In this document: positions 37,967 to 50,600 of the stretch, one piece after another
Position numbering within the stretch: the stretch's first letter is position 1
Layout: every line of letters starts with the position of its first letter
Origin: Pisaster brevispinus
Lineage: Eukaryota; Echinodermata; Asteroidea; Forcipulatida; Asteriidae
Reading direction: 5' to 3'
Length of the DNA stretch: 64,000 nt
Assembly: GCA_023634235.1 (NCBI GenBank)
Contig: JAMKCF010000015.1
Location: forward strand, 14,046,087-14,110,086
The notes under the pieces: generated by a model
The model's database searches: none
What the model was told of the DNA's origin: nothing
What the model saw: the letters and a program-made list of their open reading frames with translations, nothing else
Position numbers and translations under genes: made by a program

Positions 37967-38615
37967 CTACGCAGTAACCGTTGCAGATTTCATGCTGAGA
38001 TCTTGTGGCATTTCCGGGGTCGGCGGTGGGCGTGATTGTGCGTGAAGTTGCAGCAGTCCATGTGGCGTGAGCCCGTTGGGGAAAGGTGGCGCCCTCAACA
38101 TGTCCACCTGGGACGTCGTGTGCGCAAAAATTGGCGGCTGGGAGGGGAACACCATCATGGGCGATGTACTTGTGAAGGACATGTGGTGACCCGAATGCGA
38201 AATGGAGGGATGTGGGAGGTGGACGATCGCCGGGGAGGTTTGCGTAACCATCGGGGACTGCGCCAGATGCATTGCAGGCTGGGTACTGATAACAGGCGCA
38301 CTTGAGTAGGTCTGGGTCGGTTGGGGTGGGCGAGGCTCTGTCGACGATGTCGAGGAAAGAGGCGTGGTCGTCCCCCTCTCCCTTGCATGGCTGTGGCTGC
38401 TTCCGTTGCTCTGCACACTATGACTCATGGACCCCTGAGGTGGTGTTTCGGAGGCAGGTGGTCTGGCGCCCTCATGTGGCGGCTTGACATTGTTGGGCAT
38501 CCTGTGAGCTGTGGGTGACGAGATGCTCTGCTCGTCATCGCTCTCGCAACTATCGTCCTCTTTGCTCTGTCCATTCTCATCAGGGCAAATGTAACGAATG
38601 CACTTCTTCTTTCTC
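37967..38615 (-). CDS. TCF/LEF: TCF last exon: C-clamp end, Ser/Pro tail, PxDLS motif
   Basis: The exon starts after a T-rich acceptor and supplies the second half of the C-clamp ([15 protein letters not shown]). An acidic Ser patch follows ([16 protein letters not shown]), then a long Ser/Pro/His/Thr-rich region with no fold expected. The C-terminal 14 residues are [19 protein letters not shown] fits the PxDLS consensus for the co-repressor CtBP, as in the E-tail of vertebrate TCF7L1/TCF7L2. The stop is TAG at 37967-37969. The exon also carries an alternative frame, used if the 73-bp C-clamp exon is skipped, that stops at 38425. Confidence 0.95.
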
Positions 38616-41600
38616 CTAAAAAAAAAAACAAGACAGCAAAAATGATTTTAGAATCGTATTGATTTCAAACAAGGCAACTTATAGACTTTGTGACTCATGT
38701 CACTGAGTTTACTTAAGAGGCCTCAAGCCTAGACTTCCTGTAGGCACAAAATGTACACAGCTTAATCAAAGGAAACACAAAATCTTACTCGATGCAGACA
38801 GCAGTCTACAATATTTTATCAACTTTTGATAAAGAAGACTGGGGACACACCGCTAAACTTATGCAACTCCTACTTTAGAGGACTGGGGACACACCGCTAA
38901 ACTTATGCAACTCCTACTTTTAGAAGACTGGGGACACACCGCTAAACTTATGCAACTCCTACTTTAGAAGACTGGGGACACACCGCTAAACTTATGCAAC
39001 TCCTACTTTTACAACGCTTGGTGTTAATATAGAAATAACTTCATAAAAATGTAAGAGTTTCCCGTAGGGATAACTTTGTATCTCGTCTGCCAGGAATTGC
39101 CCTGATATATCCAAGGTCATCCCTTTTTCTAAACAAGGTGACATGGTTTATAATTGAAGTCTCCTTGGAAGAAATGATGGCACTGAGAGTGTCTGACAAA
39201 AACATCCTCCATGTTTTCTTAACAGTGACGGAAATGTCTACCTTTGACATTTTGGTTTCTGTGCATTTCTCCAACCCCCACCCCTCCCCCAACGACTTTC
39301 ACAGACACCTGATTCAGATCTTATAGACGATTACACAGTGCACTCGGAAAAAATTGAAGAGCTAATATTCAAATCGATCTTGTGCCCATGTAGAAAAAAA
39401 CAGCTTTGCAAACTTTGATATTTATAAAACCGTTAGAAGCAAGATTTCAAGCTAATTTTATTGAATTCAAACTGTATTTTTAAAGTGACCTCAGCCAGCC
39501 CTTAGTACAGTTTCTATTTCCTAACCAATGCTAACCATAAGCAAAGAAAAAGGCCGATAGCTTGCTGCAGTTCTTGTAAGCAGATGAGCGACGTAACTAC
39601 GCAAATCCTTTGTAAACCTTCACATGCACTGTTTATAAAGTTCACTTTTGCTTACGCAAACATTTTCGGCTCAAGTAAGCACAAGTAAATAAATAAATAA
39701 ATAAATAAAGTAAACGAACCTGCAGGGCTTGCACCAGAACTCTTGTTGATCAACACCAAACCGGGCTCGACATTTCTTTGGCGTAGATGGTTCTGAAAAT
39801 AAGTAATAAATAAATACCAGTTGTGTTTTTACAGATACTATACAGGAAGGATACAAAACATTGCTTAATTTTAGTCTGAAAGCTTACTGATTATAAAGTT
39901 CATACTAGAACCATTTTTTCTGTGAAATATTTCCTCTGAAACAACCTCATATTTAAGAAAACTGCATCTGAAAACCTAAACAAACAAACAAACAAAGAGC
40001 TAATTTCAATTGTTACAACCAAAAATACAGGCAATGTGTTTACATGTTGAAAACTGTGCACGGTTTGTCACTATTTTCTCCTGACTCACACAACAGATTA
40101 CGCCCAAATTTTCACAGGTTTGTTATTTCATGTACATGGTTGATCACACAAAACATGAACACTGTCTGTGACTATTTTGTCAGCTCTACCAATCACGTAT
40201 AATACCTTTTACAGAGGGGGAAAAGCATAACAAAACGTTTTTATTTTACTTCAGCAGGAGTTGTTACCAAGTCATGTAATGCTTCACCATTGTGAAGGCA
40301 AACCAAACCTACTGTGAGATTTTCTTCAAACAAATTATTGATACAAAATCAACTTTATTGACTCATTTCATATTCTTTCCTTTTTCTTCAAACGATTTAT
40401 CCTTTTGCCTAGTTTTTTTTACAGAGACATAACAAAACTTTTATTTTATATTTCACCCATAAATTGCCTCTAGCAAGGGTTTAAGTTAGTGTTTTTAAGC
40501 CACTTTTCCCCCCTTCACCATCAATGAAGGCCATCGTTCAGGACAAAACCTTAAAAAGGAATAAATATATTGGGCCAGTCTCGACAGGTGTGAGCGCCAT
40601 AGTTTTAACCAGAGGGGTGTCTGGGTGTCTTTTGGACACCCCGTTTTAAATTTGGACACCCTGTTTTATCTGTCATTTACATGTAAATGTATTGTCAGTG
40701 AACAATGTGGACACCCAGTTTTTAAATTTCCAGCAAATTTGGACACCCTTTTACCAGATCCTGGCTAAAACCTTAGTGAGCCCCATTGTTTACAAAAACT
40801 TTTCAGAAATATTTTCAATTGGCAGACTGAACCTTTTGGGTAAAGGCAAATGTTTTCATTTTCCTCCTCAGTTTAGCCTTCTCCATATCTTTTCTAACAT
40901 TTTAATGTTTCTCTTTCGTGTGTAACTTTATTGAATTTGTGGAGAGAAACAAACAATTAATAATCAAACAATCTTTTACAAGGTAACTGGCACCTATGTT
41001 TTAAAGCACAGGTTGAAATGATGGCATTTTCCCCTCTTGGTAACCTTTGTAGTTTTAGATTTCAAGAAATTTCTGGGAGCAGTAACCTCAGATCTAGAGA
41101 GTCAGTTCAAAGAGCAGGTTTTTTTGTTCACACACCTGAAGAAAATAACAGCCGTTTTTTTTTTTCACCATGCAGAAATTATAAAGGTCTGAATTGAGGT
41201 AATAGTCTGACATTTCACATTCCTGTGATGGTTGGAACTGAATAATTTTCACTCAATTGACTTCACTTCCTCAAAAAAGAAAAAAAGAAAGAAAGAAGAA
41301 AAAAAAGGCAATAAACCCGAATCACTTTTTCACGGAGAAGTTTCCACAGGACGTCATAGAATCTGCGGTCGTCAAAACAACACATCCAAAATGCCTCCCC
41401 CGGTCAACTCTCTCTATTTGGAACTCCGATCCGTTAACAAACAACGCAATTAATTTATAGCCGCGAGCAAATTTGATAATACTTGATGACTCTCAAGAAG
41501 CAGTAGAAGGCTGGCAAGCTATTGACGATTTACACTGATCGCTCACACATTGACAAACCATCTCTTGAATAGAGATGGCATTGCTAAAGCCCATTTCCCC

Positions 41601-44600
41601 CCAAAAATACCTTCAACAACAAAAAAAGAAGAAGAAAAAATGGGCAAAATGAATGGCACTAAAATGTTCCAATCATTGACCGCATTGTTCTTTGTCCTCC
41701 GCTGGTAGACACTAACTCAGCAAATCCTAGCAAACCACCGGGGACTGGACTGCAGGTAACAATACGCCCAAGCACCTGTGACAGTCACCAATTATATACT
41801 ATCGGGTGTTAACTCTTTACTCCCTTTTTTTTACTGCCCATCTAGGATCCAACCTATTACAACAACACCTAAAGAAAAGAATCTAAAACTATTTTAACAA
41901 AAAATTTAACACTCAAACAACATCACACCGGAAGACCCCCCTGGATTTTAGGACAATGACAAGAACTTGGTGTAAAGAATCTGATTTTTATCACTTCAAA
42001 AAGTTTCCAAAGTACTTTGACTTTCCAATATTTTTTTCTGCTAAGCATTACAATTGGACACCAACCATGTTTGCATCACAATGACATTGCGATTTGGTTT
42101 ATTCAAAACCACCGACAAAAGAGGGCAGTATCTCTCAATAAAGAAACTCACAGCATGGTGAAACTCGTGAAACTCTTCCAACTCGCCCAAACCCCCTCCA
42201 TCAGAAAGTACAATGACCTGCATGAAACAAATCCCCCCCCCCCGAACTTGCAATGAAAGCAGCCAATATTTATTACCTCAAACTCTTACAAGACAAAAGG
42301 GAAGAGAGAGGTCAGAGGTTATTGAAAGTAAGTACAAATTTACCCATCATAAATCCCGTTTTTTTTACCATAACATTTACAGTGTAACTGCACTTTACTT
42401 CACAAGGGTCTATTGTTGTATCCGCCATTATTCCAATGACCTTACATTCTAAATTTGGTTCTGGAGTCCAACGATGCACGTCAAGGAAAAAAAGAAAAAC
42501 AACAACAACAACACACCGGAGACTTTCCATTATTGAACACAATTTGTAAATACTTTTTTTGTCAATAGTAGATCCGTCACAGGATCATTGCACACTAACG
42601 CCAAACTTTTGTAAATATGTTTGACAACAAATTCATTTTAAAAATGTAGAAAGTTCTTGTGCCTTAATTCCCTCATTTAAAACGGAGTGTATACCTATGG
42701 TAATTACTCAAAAAATTAATGGCAGTAAAAATCTTTACTTGGTAGAGAGCACTGGAGAGCTATAGGTGCTATAAAACACTGTTAGAAGCGGCACCCTTTG
42801 AAGTAACAGAGTTTTTGAGAACGAGCCATCTGAAAGTACACAACTCTATGCAACGAGGGTAGATTTTTCTTTCATTATTTTCTTGCAACTCCGATGGCCA
42901 AGTGAGCCCAAATTTTCACAGGTTTGTTATTCGACGCATATGTTGGGACACACCAAGTGAGGATACTGGTCTATGACAATTACCAAAACTACACCCTGCC
43001 TTTATTAGCTTGGCTCTTCGCCCCCCCCCCCAAAAAAAAAAAGAAAAAAGAAAAGAAAAAGAAAACAAGCATAGCACCAAGCACATTAAAAGAAAAAAAC
43101 ATACATTGTTCAAGGGCAAAACTCAGAGTAATTTTATATTTATGTTTTCTCGTCTCATTTGCATTTATTTTATTTATTTGTCTGACCCAAGGAGAGACCA
43201 AAGAGTACTTGTCGATAATTTACAGCATTTACCTTTTGTACACCTTGATGACCGTATGCACACCTAATCAAATTACATCAATCTCACACGTATTATGATT
43301 TCAATAATTCACTTTTAATTCAATAATATAGATATATATTGTTTATTAAACTATCACATTTTGAACAACTGAGGATGCTAATTTTATTTTGCGCAAACTT
43401 TAAACATTTCTTAAGTAAATTTCATGCCAAATGTGCTTGATGTGTGAACAAGGACTTTTTCAAGAATAAAAAAATAAATAAAAAATCGTAAATTTCTTTG
43501 CAATTTCTGTTCCCAAAGAGTAGTGAATCCTTAGTGAAAAACAAATCTACGCAGCAAACATATTTCCCAAATGGCCACGGTTTTAATTTTCTCTGTTCCA
43601 CCCAAAAAAAAGTGCAAATTCAAAACTAGAGAAAGAGTGACAGAGAAAGCAAGCAGCAAACACAAAACACTACTTCATTCTTGTGCAAATGTTTTGAGAT
43701 CAGTTAAATTTCTCAATTGCTAAGTGCGGACAAAATTTCTGAACAGGCCCCATTCAGTTTCTTTTGTTGAATTTACAGTCCCCCAAGTCGAATTTGTTCC
43801 AAGTTGACAAATTTTCGACGAAAAAACTCCTACACGTCCGAGTGTGGGATTTCCCCTCAGTTTTATTTCGGGTTTTTTTGTGTGTGTTTGTGTGGAACTC
43901 CCTGGCGAAGTGTGCAGTGGGAAGAAAAAAAAAAATATATATATATAAAGCAATTCATATATCATCTCCCTTAGTAATTGTGTTTTCATTTCTAAATGGT
44001 CGCCAGCATATCCTCAGTGGAGATGGTGCTTCAGGCAAACAAACATTTCACAAATTACCCCCTTCCTTCCAAAGAGTCTAGATGCGCGAGTTGAATGAGA
44101 CAGCGATCTTTTTCTTTGGCATACACACGCGAGTCAGGGAGAGGGGAAGAAGAAAAAAAAAAATGCAGACGCACACAAATTTGCGTTTGAAAAATGATTA
44201 AGCTTCGCCACTAAAGACAACAGCAAACTTCCATGTGTGGTAACTGGATACGTCGGGGAGTTCCATAACGGTCTCTTTCTATTCAAACTATGCTAGTCAC
44301 TGGTTCCCTTGGGGTGGTTCCCCCCAACGCATAGATTACCCACAAGGCCGAGGTAAAAAAAAAAAAAAAAAAAAAGGTAGTAGGGAAGAAAATAAAATAT
44401 ATATAGAATAGAAGATATGACATTTATAGAGAAAGGATTTCATCATGTGTCCAGCAGCAAAGATGTTTTTTTGGTGGGTTTTTTTTTGTGGTAAGTATGT
44501 GTTTGTTGGGGGGGGGGGGGGGAGAAAGAAAACAAAAGACGGTGAGGAACGACAGCTAGAGGGAGAGTAAAACCATCCGTGGAATTCCAGAGAGGGATGG

Positions 44601-47600
44601 TAGAGTGGGAATGTCCTAGATTGGACGACATCTTAACCTAATAATACAAATCTCTTTCTGCCCATGGCTAGGACGTACATCAAAGAAACTCTCGCTTCTA
44701 CGGTAGCTCTAAGAAATTGTATTTCTTTGTTCCCGGAACTCTCTTGTGAAGGAAAGAAGAAAGAAAAAAAACACCGGCAGAAAAGAAAATGGAAAACAAA
44801 AAAATACAGGAATCACAGAAAGTCTTGAGAGGCAAAGATGAACAAAAAGAAAACCCCTAAGTTAAAAAAACAAAAAAACGTATCATCTTATGGGACTGTA
44901 TTTGTGATTTCCTATTTCATGACGTAAAGTAAGCCAAAATTAAAATATTTATGTTTTCTTCCAAACTCCAGCCAAAGTTTTTGTTGTTGTTTTTTTTCCC
45001 AACAAGATAACCCAAACCTGTCCACGGCTTGTACAATTTATTGGACTTGCTAAATGTCCGAAATGTTTTCAGATTTTGCTGTGAGTTTTTTTAAATTATA
45101 TACTTCTTCTAAATCAGGTAAAACAATGAATTTGACAAAGAGGATATCTGCTAATTTTGCATCGGGGAAAAAGATCATAATTTGGTTTACACCGATGTGC
45201 ATTCCTGATGCAAAATTAACATCTATTAAATCGTTGTGGTACCCACTGCTAAAACATAAGACTCGAACTGACTCTAGCTCGGTGGTCTAGTGGTTTGACC
45301 TCTTCTCTGTGAAGCAAAGGTCAAGCTGGGGGACCAGTGAAATGACAAGCTAACTGGTCTTGCTGGCCTGTCACTGAAAAAAGTTTACTGCAAACCCTAC
45401 CCCCACCAACAAATATATATATATGTAAATAAATAAATAACACAATGAAAGCAAGCATAGTCTCTGATTCGCTGATGGAACTAAAGGCAGCTCTCCAACG
45501 ACAGTGATTTATGCTGGTGATTTCAAGAAATAAGTGAACACATAGATCACTGGGGACAGCTCTTTTATGTCCGGAGCACCGCAAGGAGATTTTACTCGTC
45601 GGTTTGACTCTAATCAACAGGACGTTTTGGCCTGTCCCCGTTTTGCTGGGGAAAAAAAAGGGGTGGAATGCAAATGCTGAGACACAGGGCCTAATTTCAC
45701 TAAGCACAAACATTTGCTGAACAAACAAATAAAAAACAATAAATAAAAACGGATTGGCTGAACAAGGTACCAGCCAAACTATAATGTTGTACATGTATTT
45801 AACTGGTTCCCCTATGCATTTTTCTGCTGAGAAGATAAAGTCACCATGCATTCTGCTAAGCACCTCTGTGTGAAAATGACAACTGAGCATAGCTCAATTT
45901 CATTAATATATGCTTAAAACATAAGTGAAAATTTATCACTTATGATAGCAGAAAAACCACGCTTATTGAAGTGGGTTCCACAGGTTACTGAGTATTATTT
46001 GCTTGTGCGAGTGCGTGCTTAACGTTGCTAAGCAACCCTCACTTACACAACTAGCGCAGAAATTTGGCGCTAACCCTGTCAGCGAAAAAAATGCTTACTA
46101 CAAGTGCAGAATTCAGCAGGAGCTATGAAATTTGATACGGATTATATTGCTTTAAAAAATTCACTGACTGGGCAAAAGCAGCAGGAAACCAGCTGCAGGC
46201 AACATACACTGCAAGGTACTTGAGCAGGGAGCCGGTTCCTGCTGAGTAAAGCTTGTCTTTGTCTAGCAAAAATGCTTAGCAGCTATTATCCTGTCTACAG
46301 AGGCACTTACAGATGATTCAACCATTCTAATTTTGGCCAATTACCAGTGGTGTATAACGCTGTTAATTTCACTACTTTTCTCTCTCAAATTTTGTTCCCC
46401 ATTAACTCGGGACAATAAAACACAAACATGCACACCTATTATCGGATTACGGTGAATTATTACGAGCGGTTGCTATGGGGACAAAGTTCATTTTGTGGAT
46501 TTACTGCTCAACGGAAAAATTGCATCATCATCGGATGGAGGAATGACGAGGACAGCAAAAAAACCCAAGTCACATTGGGTGACGCATTTTACCGTCTCTA
46601 CCCCCTCATGATAACACGCAGTCAGACCCAAACATATGAACCCACGATACAAAATTCATTGCACTCTGAATAAGAAATGACGAAAGGGATGCCCCCCCCT
46701 TTTTTTTCCTTCGCGAACCACCCCTCGGGGCAAAGCAAGGGGAGATTGTAAGGAGGAAGAAACACAGATTGGATATGTGATGGATGGATGTTGGTTTTGT
46801 GCACGATTCGATTTCCGTTGGATTATTCAACGGGAGTCGTCGAGAAGGGGGGTGAAAAATCCTCCGTGGCCCAAAATCTCCGCCAGGCCAAATACAAAGA
46901 TTGAAGATCTGGTCGCTGATCCCCAATTTGTGTTGTGAATAACACCACACAGATATCTTTCCTCCCACCCCCCCCCCCCATTTATATATTTCATGTCAAT
47001 CCGTACTTGTTTTCACTCAGCCTCATCCCCACAAAGTCCGATCCCGTGACAGTTTGCCTGTGGTGACCATCCAGTTAATGTTTCATCTTGTACTAGAGAT
47101 ATTTATGGAATGTAATTTATGAATTTTTACACACATGATCCTCGTCGAAATGGGCAACACACGCAGCGGACTTTGGTTCTGAAGAGGGGCCCCTTCACAA
47201 GGGCTCTGATACGACTCAAGTATAACCTCTCTATGCAAATCATTCATGGAGGGTTTAATTTATATTTCTGCATGGGTTATGACCTCAAATGACCTCTAGA
47301 GGAATCGTTCTGGGTGAGAAACGGCACTCTTCAACGTTAACCGAATGTACATACGCATTCAGACAAATTTGATACATGCTATAATGGAACAAGCAGTTTT
47401 TATGACCCCATGAAGAATGCGGTATATATTCATGCACGAGTATGACCCCTAATGACCTTGATGCTAATCATCCAAATACACAACTAGAAAAGCCATGTCG
47501 GATTTAATTGCTTCGGCCGTGGCTACGGTCGGAACGCCAATAAGACTTATTCTTTCAACGCTGCCCCTACAGCCAATGGCCGATATCCAAAGCCCCATAA

Positions 47601-50600
47601 TTCGGACACGGCCAAATATTCAAACAATGACCTCTAATGACCTTTATGCCAATAATTCCCATACGGGGACAACTCAAGTTCCTTTACAAATAACCTCCAA
47701 TGAACTTTACGCATACTATTACCACACAGGACAACTCCTGTCCCTTCATGCATTTGACCTCCAATGACCTTTATGCCAATCATTACGAGAAGCTCAAGAC
47801 ATGCAGTGAAATGAACCCGTAGTGTTTCTGTTAATTCGCAAGGTTATAGACCGTATTGAATAACCCCTTTGTTGCTATGAAAGTCGCCATCTTGTAGGGC
47901 AAACCGTATGCGCGTCTAAACGCGTACATCAATGAAGCATGCAGCGTTCCCGGTTTGATTTCTACGGCACATCATAGATAAAGAATATTATAGTATTATA
48001 TTCTATATCTATGCGGCACATGCACGCACACCATCACGCACACGCTAGACGCCATGTTGTAGGGCAGATATTTGAATAGTGACGTCATATTCAATACGGT
48101 CTATTGAGTGGAATGGTGCAGCTGTAAAGCGTCATTCGTGAGGTTTCATAGTATTTCATTTCATGGAAAGATCGTGTTTATCCCCCGACTTCACACAATG
48201 CTGCCTTCTTTATATATCCACCATCCTCAACATAAAAGTTCATTCATAAACATGAAGAATTCTCTAAATGCAACCCACGAATGGAATTTGTTAGTCAAAG
48301 CCCCAAAAACCCAAGCCAAAGAAAGATACATGACTAACAAAAAATACCCGACCATCGCTGATTCCAAAAACCATATTACAGCTCTACCGAAAAGTCCCCC
48401 CACCACCCCTAAACAAAAGACTGACCTGGAGTAACCTTTTAAAGGGGGTGTGGGGATTAATGGATGGATTTTCGGATCTCCTCTTGGGATACCCCCAGGG
48501 GGTGTAACCCCCCCCCCACTGTGAAATATTGAACACCAACGCTCGCATTAAGACGTTCGTCAAAGCTCTCCTCTTCTCAGACACAGTGGGGCATTGGCAA
48601 AGGACAATAAATCAAATTTACATTCAATGTCAATTTTTCGTTTTGGAGGGGGATACTTTCTCCGGGAAGATCTTCCGAGACAATTGGTCGGACGAAAAGA
48701 GGATCTTTTGTTAATCCCCTAATTGCCTGGAGTGGGTGAGAAATCCTTGTTGATTATTAAATTACGTGCTTCTCTATTACAAAAATCATTCTGATATAAG
48801 ATGCTTATCTATTCCAATTTCATTCAACACTGTATTCCGTGAAAAAAAAAATTACGTCTGAGTGAAACAAATCGTTCTTCCGGGTTGAAGAATTTTGCGG
48901 GATCAATGATTGTCCAAAAATGTTCAATATTAACTGCTCGCAGGTGAGGCGATGAAATTGCATTACATCGATGCTTGTGCCTCGCCGACGTTCAAGAATT
49001 GTTGAGAATGATTTGTCTACTTGAAGTTCAGCTCTACCCCAAATAGGTGAAGTCAAATTCTAGAACAGGCATGTGACAAGCAACACAATTATTTTTCGAG
49101 TGGTTATGAATTATTATCCAAGCCAAATAACACAAGATCTGGATTAAGTTTGGGGTTTTCCATGGTGATACAAGAACTAAATAGCGTCAGAAATAAAAAT
49201 ATTCTTGTTCCCCGTTAGCAGCATCTGACTTAAGAGCAAAAAAGCAAGAAATATTCCCTTTTTGATTCGAACAACGGTACACTACAACACAAATGTGTTG
49301 ATTCGAATGACTTTGGTCTGTGTGCACACCGGCTAAGACTGACAATTTATGTGCTGTAATGAAATTAATTATTAAGCCCAGCAGGCGACGGACTCTGAGA
49401 ACCGCAGACATTTAAAGGTTTCTGGACGGTGTTAATGAATAAACCAAGATTTAATCTCTCGTTCGCATAACTGTGGACAGACGAGGGTACAGCGGGATGT
49501 TATTTCGCGGAATAAGAAATGAGACTCGCCGTGGCTTCGGGCCGTTGGTAAAAATGTCACATACGGTTGTTATCCATTGTAAGAGGTTTAAGGTTGTGTC
49601 AGAAATTGTTTGATGGGATTATTTTTTCTATGGGTGAAATGATGACGTTATCTCTGGCTATATACACTCGGCTTAAATCTGCGTGTTCAATGATAGATGC
49701 AAAAAAAAAGGGGTCCTCAAAAAAAGGGAGTGGCAACACGATGTAAGGAAGGGGTTGGAATAACCAGAGGTCAAAACAAGGTCGCTTTAATGTCACACTC
49801 TGATCAATGTTAGGTCCTCAAAAACGAGAGTGGCAACACAAAATGGAATAACAGAAACAACACAAAGAAGGTCATGTAAAATCTTAAAGAAATAATCTAA
49901 ATAACCTAGCTATCAAAGAAGAGAGGTCATTCCCGAATATGACCTTTTAGAAATGACCGGACTGATGAATGAGAAATGTGAACTCGACTGAAAGTTACCT
50001 TTCATAAATGAGCTAACTTGTAAATCATTTTACGACCTTTCCAAAATTAATCCAATGATTGAGACATGGAGTCATGACTGATTATGACCTTTTGAAAATG
50101 ACCTCTCAACCAATTAAAAATTAATGTAATACTGAAGCATGACCTTTCAGAATGACCTGACTACAACATGAGGTCATGACTGATTATGACCTTCAGAAAC
50201 GACCTTATCAGATACTGAGAAATGACCTTCAGAAATGACCTTAGTACCGATAGAAAAAAGAGGTCATACCTGAGTTGTCGCCGGGGTTTTTATCTTTCTT
50301 CTTCTTCTTCTTCTTGCCGTGTACTGCGTAGTTATCTCTTGCCGTCCAGCTGGGGTACAGCTGCATGTGTAACTGTCTCTCCTTCCGCGCGAGCTCATAG
50401 TACTTGGCTTGTTCTTCTCTCGATAATGCATGCCACTGAAATCAGATCCGTAAACTTATGAATATTCATTGACTTCTTTGTCTAAAAAGACAACATCTAG
50501 CACTGTTGTAATCAAGTCGTTTCAAGTCAAGTCACAAGTCATTTCCCCCCAAGTCAAGTCAGGTCGCAAGTCAATGAAATTGGCGACTCGAGTCTGACTC

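Noticed and set aside
41232..41460. Lysine-rich small reading frames
   Set aside because: Produced by an A/G-rich tract in the long TCF intron; no similarity.
45321..45890. 189-residue minus-strand frame, the longest in the TCF intron
   Set aside because: It crosses a SINE-like repeat and a family A MITE, so it is a composite of repeats and not a gene.
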